Source of the DNA: Caulobacteraceae bacterium
Lineage (GTDB): Bacteria > Pseudomonadota > Alphaproteobacteria > Caulobacterales > Caulobacteraceae
NCBI GenBank assembly: GCA_947456005.1
Contig: CANGRP010000124.1
Coordinates: forward strand, 1-7,747
Length of the DNA stretch: 7,747 nucleotides
Direction: 5' to 3'
The translations under genes and the position numbers were made by a program. A model generated the notes under the pieces. The model was not told the DNA's origin, ran no database searches, and saw only the letters and a list, made by a program, of their open reading frames with translations. Below are positions 1 through 7,210 of this stretch, one piece after another (the stretch's first letter is position 1; the number at the start of each line of letters is the position of its first letter).

Positions 1-956
1 AGGCCGAGCTCCATCCAGACCTGGAGGGGCGCGTTGTGGGGATGAAGCTGGATTCCCGGCCCAAAGGCGCGGCTCGCATCCAGCCCCCAACCCGGTAGGG
101 GACGGGCCCAGATCCACTCCACCGCCTTGCTCCAATAGCCCAGGCGCTGTAGCCAGGACTCTGAGAAGAAGGGGCCCAGGCGCTCGTCCAGCCCCAGGGC
201 GAACGCCCCTTTCGCGAGGACCGGCGCCAGCAGGAATCCCCCGGCGCTAAGGCCCGCCAGGAGACGGGGTCCCATGAAAGGAAAGCCCCAGACCAGGCCC
301 GCCGCCAGGAGGGCGCAGGCCAGGGCCAGGAGGGGGGCGTCGTAGCCAAAGACGAGGGCCGGTCCGATGATCCCCGCGCCCAGGCCAAGCCCCAGGAGCC
401 ACCTCGCCCGGCCGGCGACCGCAGCGATGGCCATCGGCGCCAGAAGGGTCAGGACATAGAGGCCCTGGGCGACGTTCTTGATTGCATAGTCGGGACGTAC
501 AGCCTGGCCGATCAGGCCCAACAGGATCTTGTAGCCTGCAGCGGAGGTTGCAGCCTCGAGAAGGAGGATAAGCGCCAGGATCAAAGTCGCCGCTGCGAGA
601 CCCTTGACGAGCCCAGGAAGCCGGACCTCCGGCACCGCCCGGGCGGCGCTGACCGCGCACCCGTAGAGGGCCAGCATGAAGACCAGCTTCAGCCCCGTCT
701 GTTCCTCGAGATCGCCGGGGCGCCAGGGACTCCAGAAGACGGAAGCGCAGGCCCAGACCAGGGCCGTGAAGAGGGCCAGAAGGAGGGCCCTGTCCTCTGT
801 CCGCACCCTCAGGGGGGACACTGTCAGCAGACCTGCGAGGGCGACGGCGGGGGCGAAGCCCAGAGACCCCGCCCAACCCAGCAGGGGGGTAAGGACCAGG
901 AGACCGGCGATCACCCCGGTGGTCCAGCGGCCTCGCGATGTCTCGTGGAGGCGCAA
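1..956 (-). CDS. O-antigen ligase/polymerase-like polytopic membrane protein (partial, 3' end outside window)
   Basis: Probable inner-membrane enzyme of the O-antigen ligase/Wzy polymerase (Wzy_C) superfamily, which joins or polymerises undecaprenyl-linked surface glycans at the periplasmic face. Reading from base 956 there are 318 residues without a stop and about nine hydrophobic segments (near residues 14-33, 36-50, 57-76, 89-107, 119-138, 165-182, 186-205, 208-226 and 231-250). A hydrophilic loop follows, containing RPLPGWGLD (285-293) and HPHN (305-308), then LQVWMELG; this resembles the conserved histidine loop of the family. The frame has no ATG near its beginning. I chose TTG at 956-954, just past the gor stop at 961-959; CTG at 962 and GTG at 914 are alternatives, and no clear ribosome-binding site is seen. 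It lies directly after gor on the same strand, so translation may be coupled. The C-terminus is missing. Ligase versus polymerase cannot be decided here; the fold class is fairly secure. Confidence 0.72.
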   Translation of the reverse strand, partial: MRLHETSRGRWTTGVIAGLLVLTPLLGWAGSLGFAPAVALAGLLTVSPLRVRTEDRALLLALFTALVWACASVFWSPWRPGDLEEQTGLKLVFMLALYGCAVSAARAVPEVRLPGLVKGLAAATLILALILLLEAATSAAGYKILLGLIGQAVRPDYAIKNVAQGLYVLTLLAPMAIAAVAGRARWLLGLGLGAGIIGPALVFGYDAPLLALACALLAAGLVWGFPFMGPRLLAGLSAGGFLLAPVLAKGAFALGLDERLGPFFSESWLQRLGYWSKAVEWIWARPLPGWGLDASRAFGPGIQLHPHNAPLQVWMELG

Positions 957-958
957 GC

Positions 959-2329
959 TCAGGCCGTGGGCCGGGGGACCGGCTCACTCAGTGTGACCAG
1001 TTCCTCCGCGAGGGTGGGATGCACGGCGCAGGCCGAGTCCCATTGGGCCTTGGTGACACCGAGCTTGATCGGAACGGCGGCCATCTGGATGATCTCCGGG
1101 GCGTCGGGTCCTACGACATGGCAGCCCAGCATCCGCTGGCTGTCGGCGTCGACCACCAGCTTGACGAGGGCCTGCTCCTGGCCGCCGTAGAAGGTCTCCT
1201 TCATCGGCCGGAACCGAGAGCGGTAGATGTCGATATTGGGGTAGGCCGCCCGGGCTTCAGTCTCGGTCAGGCCCACTGTGCCGACCGGCGGCTGGCTGAA
1301 AACGGCCGAGGCCACCGCCTCATGGTCGAACCGCGTGGGCTGTCCGTAGAACTCCGTCCGGGCGAAGGCGGCGCCCTCGCGGATGGCGACGGGGGTCAGG
1401 TTGATCCGGTCTGTGACATCGCCAACGGCCCAGACGGAGGGCGTGGAGGATCGCGACCAGGCGTCGACGCGGATCTCGCCGTTTGGACCGGTCTTCACCC
1501 CCGCCGCCTCCAGGCCCAGCCCGCGGGTGTGGGGCTTGCGGCCGGTCGCCAGCATGACCTCTCCGGCGGCGAGGACCTGGCCGTCCGAGAGGCGGCACTG
1601 CAGGGCGCCGGACGCACCGGAGAGCGCCACCGGATGGGCGCCCAGGATGAGCTTCACACCCCGTCGCTGGATCTCTGCAGCCACGTGCGAGCGGATATCC
1701 TCGTCGAAGCCCCGCAGGATCTGTTCGCCGCGATAGACGAGGGTCACATCGACGCCGAGGCCGTTGAAGATGCCGGCGAACTCCACGGCGATGAAACCGC
1801 CGCCAACGATGACCATGCGCTCCGGCAAGGCGGGAAGGTCGAAGGCGTCCTCGGAGGTGATGGCCAGGTCCGCGCCGGGAAGATCCTCCGGCTTCCAGGG
1901 ACGCCCGCCGGTCGCCACCAGGATGCGCTCGGCGGTGATCGCCCCGCGCCCCTCGACCTCAAGGCTGTTGGGGCCGGTCAGTACGGCCCGCCCTTCCAGG
2001 ATTTCTGCGCCTGAACGGGTGAGGTTGGCGACATAGAGACCGGAGAGTCGGGCGATCTCGCGGTCCTTGGCCTCCCGGAAACAGGTCCAGTCGAAGGTCG
2101 CACCCGAGGCCGACCAGCCGTAGCCCTCGGCGATGTGCGCGTAGTGCGGAAACTCCGAGGCGTAGACCATGAACTTCTTGGGCACGCAGCCCCGGATCAC
2201 GCAGGTGCCGCCGACCCGGTACTCCTCGGCCACCGCCACCCGGGCGCCTGAGGCGGCGGCCAGGCGACCGGCCCGCACACCGCCGGACCCCGCCCCGATG
2301 ACAAAGAGATCGTAGTCGAACTGGCTCAT
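959..2329 (-). CDS. gor: Glutathione-disulfide reductase
   Basis: Cytosolic FAD enzyme that reduces glutathione disulfide with NADPH. The 456 residues match the usual length of about 450. FAD-binding motif GAGSGG is at 12-17, and the redox disulfide pair Cys43/Cys48 sits in GGTCVIRGCVPKK, the form common in alphaproteobacterial and plant-type enzymes. The second nucleotide fold is GGGFIA (176-181), followed by Arg200 and Arg206, spaced as expected for binding the NADPH phosphate. WAVGD (300-304) is the second FAD contact. HPTLAEE (437-443) supplies the catalytic His437/Glu442 of the partner subunit in the homodimer. The start at 2329 is preceded by AGGGGAAG at 2344-2337, seven bases upstream; a longer frame to 2425 adds 32 Arg-rich residues ahead of the FAD motif and runs into the rpiA coding region, so it is rejected. 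The gene lies 73 bases after rpiA. Related flavoproteins (mercuric or trypanothione reductase) are less likely given the motif set. Confidence 0.95.
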   Translation of the reverse strand: MSQFDYDLFVIGAGSGGVRAGRLAAASGARVAVAEEYRVGGTCVIRGCVPKKFMVYASEFPHYAHIAEGYGWSASGATFDWTCFREAKDREIARLSGLYVANLTRSGAEILEGRAVLTGPNSLEVEGRGAITAERILVATGGRPWKPEDLPGADLAITSEDAFDLPALPERMVIVGGGFIAVEFAGIFNGLGVDVTLVYRGEQILRGFDEDIRSHVAAEIQRRGVKLILGAHPVALSGASGALQCRLSDGQVLAAGEVMLATGRKPHTRGLGLEAAGVKTGPNGEIRVDAWSRSSTPSVWAVGDVTDRINLTPVAIREGAAFARTEFYGQPTRFDHEAVASAVFSQPPVGTVGLTETEARAAYPNIDIYRSRFRPMKETFYGGQEQALVKLVVDADSQRMLGCHVVGPDAPEIIQMAAVPIKLGVTKAQWDSACAVHPTLAEELVTLSEPVPRPTA

Positions 2330-2355
2330 GATCGGGCTTCCCCTGCGGCGGCGGC

Positions 2356-2380
2356 GCGACCCTAGAGCAAATCGGGTCGC
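2356..2380. repeat. Perfect 7-bp inverted repeat in the rpiA-gor gap
   Basis: The arms GCGACCC (2356-2362) and GGGTCGC (2374-2380) are perfectly complementary and enclose 11 bases. The element sits between the rpiA stop (2403) and the gor ribosome-binding site (2344-2337), so it would form a stem-loop in the gor leader of a shared transcript. No T-run follows it on either strand, so it is not a classical intrinsic terminator. It could be an mRNA processing or stability element, a protein-binding site, or a copy of a dispersed intergenic repeat. The function is unknown. Confidence 0.5.
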
Positions 2381-2402
2381 TGTTGAATGCGGGCCTTGGC
2401 GG

Positions 2403-3086
2403 CTAAGGCTCGATCTCCTGAACACCGGCGTCCGTGGCCACCAGGGCCAGGTCGGCGAGGTCCAGGAAGAGGCCGTGGTCGACCACGCCGGTCACCGACT
2501 TCAGCGCCGCCGCCAGGCACGCCGGAGCGTCGATACGGCCGCAGGCGATGTCGTAGATCACGTTCCCGCCGTCGGTCAGGACCGGCGATCCGTCCTTCAT
2601 CCTCAGCCGGGGCGCCGCGCCGATGTCGCACTCGGACAGGGCGTCGCAGATGCGGTCCAGGGTGGTCCGGTGCCCGAAGGCGATCACTTCCACGGGCAGG
2701 GGAAAGGCCCCCAGGCGGGAAACGCGCTTTCCGGCGTCGGCGATGACGACGCAGCGGCGGGAGGCCTCCCAGACCAGCTTCTCGCGCAGCAGGGCCGCGC
2801 CGCCGCCCTTGATGAGGGAGAGGGCCGGGCCGATCTCGTCGGCGCCGTCCACCGTCAGGTCGATGGGCCCGGTCTCGCCCAGCTCAGCCACCCGGATCCC
2901 GAGCTCCTGCGCCAGGGCCGCCGTGGACCGGGAGGTGGCCACGCCGACAATGTCCGGCTTCAGGGAGGCCAGGGCGCGCACGAACCAGGCGGCGGTGGAG
3001 CCGGTGCCCAGGCCCACCACCATGCCGGGCTGGACGAGGGCGGCGGCGGCCTCGCCGGCGGCCCGCTTCTGGTCCTCGGCGTTCAT
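2403..3086 (-). CDS. rpiA: Ribose-5-phosphate isomerase A
   Basis: Interconverts ribose 5-phosphate and ribulose 5-phosphate in the non-oxidative pentose phosphate pathway, in the cytosol. The length of 227 residues is normal for RpiA (about 220). Phosphate-binding loop GLGTGST is at 25-31, and VDGADE (79-84) carries Asp80 and Asp83. KGGGAALLREK (93-103) carries Lys93 and Glu102, the latter equivalent to the general base Glu103 of the E. coli enzyme, and ADAGK ends at Lys120. All the active-site residues I can place lie one position earlier than in E. coli, which supports the chosen start. The ATG at 3086 overlaps the glmU stop as ATGA, with GAAGGG six bases upstream (3098-3093), so translation is probably coupled to glmU. 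No missing residues or truncation are seen. Confidence 0.96.
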   Translation of the reverse strand: MNAEDQKRAAGEAAAALVQPGMVVGLGTGSTAAWFVRALASLKPDIVGVATSRSTAALAQELGIRVAELGETGPIDLTVDGADEIGPALSLIKGGGAALLREKLVWEASRRCVVIADAGKRVSRLGAFPLPVEVIAFGHRTTLDRICDALSECDIGAAPRLRMKDGSPVLTDGGNVIYDIACGRIDAPACLAAALKSVTGVVDHGLFLDLADLALVATDAGVQEIEP

Positions 3087-4450
3087 GAGCCGCCCTTCGC
3101 CTTCCGGGCCGCCTTCTCGGCGGTCTTTCGGGCGCGGAAGGCGGCGGCCCAGCCGGCCTTGTTGCTCTGCTCGCCCCGCGCTACGGCCAGGGCCTCGTCA
3201 GGCACGTCACGGACGATGACCGAACCCGAGCCCGTCATGGCGCCTGCGCCGATGGACCGAGGCGCGACGATGGCGGTGTTCGAGCCGATGAAGGCGCCCG
3301 GGCCCACGTGGGTCTCGTACTTGTCGAAGCCGTCATAGTTGCAGAAGATCGTACCGGCGCCGATGTTGGCCCCCGCCCCCACGGTGCCATCGCCCAGATA
3401 GGCCAGGTGATTGGCCTTGGCGCCCTTGTCCAGGCGGACCTTCTTGACCTCGACGAAGTTGCCGATGTGGACCTCCTCGCCGATGTCCGCGCCGGGGCGC
3501 AGGCGGGCATAGGGGCCGATCAGGGCGCCGGGCCCGACCCGGGCGCCTTCCAGGTGGCTGAAAGCGCGGATCACTGCACCGGTCTCGATGCTGACTCCGG
3601 GCGCGAAGACCACAAAGGGCTCGACCTGGACGCCGGCCTCGATCCGGGTGTCCCAGGAGAAGTGCACGGTCTCTGGCGCCGGCATGACCACGCCTTCGGA
3701 CAGGAAGTGGATCCGGCGGCGCTGCTGGAAGACGGCCTCGGCCTGGGCCAGCTGGGCGGGGGTGTCGGCGCCCATGACAGCAGTCTCGGGGGCGTAGTGG
3801 GCCCGGACCTTCCGCCCTTCCGCCGCGGCGATGGAGACCACGTCGGTCAGGTAGTATTCGCCCTTGGCGTTGGCGTTGGTCAGCCGCGAGAGCCAGTCGA
3901 ACAGGCGGGCGCGGTCGGCGCAGAGCATGCCCGCATAGCAGGTCCGCACCATCAGCTCCGCGGGCGAGGCGTCCCGGGCCTCGACGATGCGCCGGACCTC
4001 GCCGTCGGCGCCGGAGAGGATGCGTCCATACAACAGGCGGTCGGCCGGCTCGAAGCCCAGCAGGGCCAGGTCCGCCCCCTCCGCCCTCAGGCTGAACAAG
4101 GGGTCGAGGTCCTCCGGCGCCAGCAGGGGGCAGTCGCCATTGACCACCATCACGTCGCCATCGAAATCCGCCAGGGCCGGTCCAGCGGCAAGGACGGCGT
4201 GACCGGTGCCCAGGGGCGGATCCTGGACCGCCGCCGCCCCGGGGCCGAGGCGGGCCTCGACCAGTTGGCGGACGGCGGGGCTGTGGGTCCCGACCACCAC
4301 GACCACGCGCTCGCAGCCGGTCTCGAGGACGGTGTCGATCACCCGGTCCAGCAGGGTGCGCCCACCGACCTTGTGGAGCATCTTGGGGATGGGGGACTTC
4401 ATCCGGGTCCCCTGCCCGGCGGCGAGGATGACGGCGGCGCGGGCGGTCAT
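3083..4450 (-). CDS. glmU: Bifunctional UDP-N-acetylglucosamine pyrophosphorylase / glucosamine-1-phosphate N-acetyltransferase
   Basis: Makes UDP-GlcNAc for peptidoglycan and lipopolysaccharide: acetyl-CoA acetylates glucosamine-1-phosphate, and UTP then supplies the uridylyl group. The 455 residues match the family length. The N-terminal uridylyltransferase domain (about 1-230) shows LAAGQGTRMKS (9-19), LGTGHA (80-85), NGD with the metal-binding Asp106, and GEYYLTD (197-203). The C-terminal left-handed beta-helix (about 250-430) carries acetyltransferase residues Arg318 (in RLRPG), Lys336, His348, Tyr351 (YLGD), NYDG (371-374) and Lys377, each 15 positions before its E. coli counterpart. 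The ATG at 4450 has only a weak GGGG upstream. The tail after residue 430 is Ala/Lys-rich and not catalytic. It is first in a minus-strand run with rpiA (4-base overlap) and gor, and divergent from gph. The gene is normally essential, so this strand of the window is probably expressed in all conditions. Confidence 0.97.
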   Translation of the reverse strand: MTARAAVILAAGQGTRMKSPIPKMLHKVGGRTLLDRVIDTVLETGCERVVVVVGTHSPAVRQLVEARLGPGAAAVQDPPLGTGHAVLAAGPALADFDGDVMVVNGDCPLLAPEDLDPLFSLRAEGADLALLGFEPADRLLYGRILSGADGEVRRIVEARDASPAELMVRTCYAGMLCADRARLFDWLSRLTNANAKGEYYLTDVVSIAAAEGRKVRAHYAPETAVMGADTPAQLAQAEAVFQQRRRIHFLSEGVVMPAPETVHFSWDTRIEAGVQVEPFVVFAPGVSIETGAVIRAFSHLEGARVGPGALIGPYARLRPGADIGEEVHIGNFVEVKKVRLDKGAKANHLAYLGDGTVGAGANIGAGTIFCNYDGFDKYETHVGPGAFIGSNTAIVAPRSIGAGAMTGSGSVIVRDVPDEALAVARGEQSNKAGWAAAFRARKTAEKAARKAKGGS

Positions 4451-4487
4451 GGCGGAAACCCCGGAATCGCAGGCGAGATTGCAATCA

Positions 4488-4511
4488 TGGCGGCTTTAGC
4501 CGAAACCGCCA
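4488..4511. repeat. Imperfect hairpin with nested palindrome in the glmU-gph divergent gap
   Basis: TGGCGG at 4488-4493 and TTT at 4495-4497 pair with AAACCGCCA at 4503-4511, leaving one bulged C (4494) and the loop AGCCG. Nested in it is CGGCTTTAGCCG (4491-4502), a 12-base near-palindrome with five-base arms. The two folds are mutually exclusive. It lies midway between the divergent starts of glmU (4450) and gph (4554), where an operator or overlapping promoters would be expected. A binding protein cannot be named. Confidence 0.35.
4493..4500 (-). promoter_or_regulatory. Possible -10 element of a glmU promoter
   Basis: Read on the minus strand the bases are GCTAAAGC, seven of eight matches to the Caulobacter housekeeping -10 consensus GCTANAWC. 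It lies 43 bases upstream of the glmU start codon, a plausible distance. I see no good TTGACG-like -35 at the usual 10-14 base spacing, and the match falls inside the inverted repeat, which may itself explain it. Weak support only. Confidence 0.25.
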
Positions 4512-4553
4512 GCGGAGTCCCCGCCCCAGGCGGCCCCTTGCACCGGAGCGTCC

Positions 4554-5249
4554 ATGCCCCCCGCAGCCCAGCCCCTGGCCGGCGCCGTCATCGCCTTCGA
4601 CCTCGACGGGACCCTGGTGGACTCGGCCCCCGACCTGGTCGGAACCCTGAACCACCTCCTGGGCGAGGAGGGGATCGCCCCCCTGCCCTTCGATCAGGGC
4701 CGAAGCCTGATCGGCCACGGCGCCCGACGGCTGATCCAGCGTGGCTTCGAGGCACAGGGCCTGGCTGTCGAGGGCGCCGCTCTGGAGGCCCTCTTCGAGC
4801 GCTTCATCGCCCACTACAACCTCCATAGCGCCGACCTGACCCGCCCCTTCCCCGGCGTGCCGGAGAGCCTGGAGGCCCTGCGCGCTGCGGGCGCCCGGCT
4901 GGCCGTCTGCACCAACAAGCTGACCCGCCTGTCCACGCCCATCCTGGAGGCCCTGGACCTGGCCCGCCACTTCGACGCCGTCATAGGCGCCGACCTAGCG
5001 CCCGCGCCCAAGCCCGACCCCCGCCATCTTCAACTCGCAATCCAGACCGCAGGCGGCGACATCCGCCGGGCGGTCATGGTAGGCGACGCCGGCACCGACG
5101 CCGGGGCGGCCCGGGCAGCGGGGACCCCGCTTGTCCTGGTCAGCTTCGGATACACCGAGGTTCCCGCAAGGGACCTGGACCCCGACCGGCTGATCGACCA
5201 CTTCGACGACCTCCTGCCTGCCTGCCTGGAGCTTCTGGCGCCCGTGTGA
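4554..5249 (+). CDS. gph: Phosphoglycolate phosphatase-like HAD hydrolase
   Basis: Cytosolic HAD-superfamily phosphatase, most like phosphoglycolate phosphatase, which removes phosphate from the 2-phosphoglycolate produced by DNA repair and photorespiratory-type side reactions. Its 231 residues match that family. Motif I is FDLDGTLVDS (15-24) with nucleophile Asp16 and Asp18; motif II is Thr120 in CTNK; motif III is Lys153 in KPDP; motif IV is GDAGTD with Asp178 and Asp182. Residues about 25-95 form the helical cap between motifs I and II, which sets substrate choice. The ATG at 4554 has GGAG five bases upstream (4545-4548). It is divergent from glmU, with a 103-base gap, and 63 bases ahead of the haem-PQQ gene on the same strand. 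Cap-domain HAD enzymes have varied substrates (pyrophosphatase PpaX or other sugar phosphatases are alternatives), so the fold is certain but the exact substrate is only likely. Confidence 0.85.
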   Translation: MPPAAQPLAGAVIAFDLDGTLVDSAPDLVGTLNHLLGEEGIAPLPFDQGRSLIGHGARRLIQRGFEAQGLAVEGAALEALFERFIAHYNLHSADLTRPFPGVPESLEALRAAGARLAVCTNKLTRLSTPILEALDLARHFDAVIGADLAPAPKPDPRHLQLAIQTAGGDIRRAVMVGDAGTDAGAARAAGTPLVLVSFGYTEVPARDLDPDRLIDHFDDLLPACLELLAPV

Positions 5250-5312
5250 ATCGCGGCCTATCCTGACGCTGTGAGCTTCGCCGCGTTCAGGACGAAGCCT
5301 TGGGGGAAGACC

Positions 5313-7196
5313 ATGCCGGCATCCATCACGCAGCGCCTCACGGCGCTCTCGGCCATGGCCTTCGCCTCCCTCGCAGCTCCTGCCCTCGCCGCCGAGATCC
5401 ACCCCGGGAAGGACGTGTATGACCGGGCCTGCGCCGCCTGCCACAACGCCCCCGAGCCCGGTAGCCGCGCCGCCCCTGTGGCCAGCCTGCGCCAGATGGA
5501 CGCCCGCACCCTGCGCGCCTCCCTGACCACCGGGGTCATGAAGGGCATCGGCGACAGCCTTTCCCCGGACGACCTGCGCGCCGTCGTCGACTACCTGGCC
5601 GCGAAGCCGACGCCCGTCTCCGACGACTGGATCGAGACCGCCCGCTGCCCCGCTGACCGCAGAACGATAGACGTGAACGACCCCATCCCGTCCGAGGGCT
5701 TCGGCATCAGCGCCGACAACCGCCGCCGCCTGACCGCCGGCCAGTCCGGCCTGACCACCGCCTCCCTGGCCCGGCTCAAGCCCGCCTGGACCCTGGCCAT
5801 CCCCAATGCGACCACCATGCGCTCCCAGCCCGTCCTGCTGGGCTCGACCTTGTTCTATGCCGCCAGCCAGGCCTCGACCCTGCTGGCCCTGGACGCCGGG
5901 ACGGGCTGCATCAAGTGGGCGGCCAAGACGCCCTCGGGCATCCGCACCAGCCTGGCCATCGGCCGCCTCGGCAAGGCGGGGCCGCTGGCGGTGGTGGGCG
6001 GCGACGAGGGCGGCCAGCTGCAGGCCTGGGAGGCCGGGACCGGCAAGCTGATCTGGCGGGCCGATCCCCGCCACGACAAGGGCAGCGTGCTGACCGGCGC
6101 CCCGGTCTTCGCCGGCGAAAGGCTCATCGTCCCGATCTCGGCCCTGGACGTGGCCCAGGCCATGCGCCCGACCTTCGCCTGCTGCTCGACCCACGGCGCC
6201 GTCAGCGCGGTGGACGCCACCTCCGGCAAGGTGATCTGGACCTGGCATGCGACGCCCGACGCCAAGCCCCTGGGCGTGAAGAACAGCGCTGGCGTGGAGA
6301 TGCGGGGCCCCTCCGGCGCGCCGGTCTGGTCCACCCCGGCGGTGGACCTGAAGCTCGGCCTGGTCCTGGCCTCCACGGGCGAGAACACCTCGCCGCCGGC
6401 CACCGGGACCTCCGACGCCATCATCGCCCTGGACCTCGCCACCGGGAAGCAGAAGTGGGTCTTCCAGGCCCTGGCCAACGACGTGTGGAACATGTCCTGC
6501 CCCTCCGGACGCGAGAGCCGCCGCAAGCCCGGCCCCAACTGCTTCTTCTTCGACAGCGACAGCGTCCTGCGCGACCACGACTTCGGCGGCGGACCGGTGC
6601 TCTTCCCGGCGGGCGGGCGCACCCTGGTCCTCGCCGGCCAGAAGTCCGGCGATGTCTGGGCCCTGGACCTGAAGACCGGCCGCAAGGTCTGGAGCGACAA
6701 GTTCGGCCCCGGCACACCCCTGGGCGGGGTGCACTGGGGTATCGCCGCTGATGAGACCCGGGTCTTCGCCCCCATCGCCGATCCTGGCGTCCCCGAGCCG
6801 GTCAGCGCCTCGGGGGTCCACGCCCTCGACGCCGCCACGGGCAGGCGCCTCTGGTCCTGGCGGGTCCTTCCCGACTGTAGCGAGGCCCGCAAGGCCCGCG
6901 GCCCCGGCTGCGAGCGGGCCGGCATCTCCGCCCCGCCCCTGGTGGTGGACGGCGCCGTCATCGCCGCCGGCCTGGACGGCCGCCTCTGGGTGCTCGACGC
7001 CGCCAATGGAAAGGTGCTGGCCAGCCTCGAGACCGCCGGACCCCGGGACAGCCTGAACGGCGTGCCCGCCCGGGGCGGCGCCGTGGACTCCGGCGGCCTC
7101 TTCGCCGGCGGCGGCATGGTCTTCGTCGGCTCCGGCTACGCCGCCTTCGGCCAGCCGGCCGGCAACGCCCTGATCGCCTTCCGCCCCGAGCCCTGA
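5313..7196 (+). CDS. Secreted quinohemoprotein: N-terminal cytochrome c domain plus PQQ beta-propeller (polyvinyl alcohol dehydrogenase-like)
   Basis: Predicted periplasmic dehydrogenase that would oxidise an alcohol through PQQ and pass electrons to its own haem c. It has 627 residues. A signal peptide covers 1-27 (positive start, hydrophobic core, ALAA before Glu28). The haem domain (about 30-98) has CAACH (40-44) and a likely axial Met76. The propeller fills about 145-627 with repeated 'ALDxxTGKxxW' blades (for example 192-202, 298-309, 372-382, 450-460, 504-514). Asn358 (STGEN) and Asp390 (NDVWN) look like the calcium ligand and catalytic base of PQQ dehydrogenases, and HWG (474-476) is also typical. 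A haem domain ahead of the propeller is the order known from polyvinyl alcohol dehydrogenase; quinohemoprotein alcohol dehydrogenases carry it at the C-terminus. The ATG at 5313 with GGGGGAAG upstream is preferred to the GTG at 5271, which would put 14 residues before the signal peptide. The true substrate is unknown. Confidence 0.85.
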   Translation: MPASITQRLTALSAMAFASLAAPALAAEIHPGKDVYDRACAACHNAPEPGSRAAPVASLRQMDARTLRASLTTGVMKGIGDSLSPDDLRAVVDYLAAKPTPVSDDWIETARCPADRRTIDVNDPIPSEGFGISADNRRRLTAGQSGLTTASLARLKPAWTLAIPNATTMRSQPVLLGSTLFYAASQASTLLALDAGTGCIKWAAKTPSGIRTSLAIGRLGKAGPLAVVGGDEGGQLQAWEAGTGKLIWRADPRHDKGSVLTGAPVFAGERLIVPISALDVAQAMRPTFACCSTHGAVSAVDATSGKVIWTWHATPDAKPLGVKNSAGVEMRGPSGAPVWSTPAVDLKLGLVLASTGENTSPPATGTSDAIIALDLATGKQKWVFQALANDVWNMSCPSGRESRRKPGPNCFFFDSDSVLRDHDFGGGPVLFPAGGRTLVLAGQKSGDVWALDLKTGRKVWSDKFGPGTPLGGVHWGIAADETRVFAPIADPGVPEPVSASGVHALDAATGRRLWSWRVLPDCSEARKARGPGCERAGISAPPLVVDGAVIAAGLDGRLWVLDAANGKVLASLETAGPRDSLNGVPARGGAVDSGGLFAGGGMVFVGSGYAAFGQPAGNALIAFRPEP

Positions 7197-7210
7197 CGGA
7201 GGGCCGGGGC

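Noticed and set aside
247..987. A 246-codon minus-strand open frame beginning with ATG in the ligase region
   Set aside because: Its translation is Arg/Pro/Gly-rich and soluble-looking. The neighbouring frame gives a multi-pass membrane protein with a conserved HPHN loop, so this is an out-of-frame shadow.
938..2014. A 358-codon plus-strand open frame opposite gor
   Set aside because: It is antisense to glutathione reductase motifs, has compositionally biased translation and no domain; artefact.
2330..2425. N-terminal extension of gor by 32 residues from an ATG at 2425
   Set aside because: It would overlap rpiA and add an Arg-rich stretch before the FAD motif; the start at 2329 has a strong ribosome-binding site.
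3308..4828. A 506-codon open frame on the plus strand opposite glmU
   Set aside because: Low-complexity Gly/Asp/Gln-rich translation with no recognisable domain. It lies antisense to a clear GlmU and runs into gph; this is typical of GC-rich codon bias.
5271..5312. GTG start of the haem-PQQ gene at 5271
   Set aside because: It would place 14 residues ahead of a normal signal peptide; the ATG at 5313 has a much better ribosome-binding site.
4995..6821. A 608-codon open frame on the minus strand opposite the haem-PQQ gene
   Set aside because: The translation is Gly/Ala/Arg-rich with no signal peptide or domain, while the plus strand encodes a well-defined haem-PQQ protein. It also overlaps gph.
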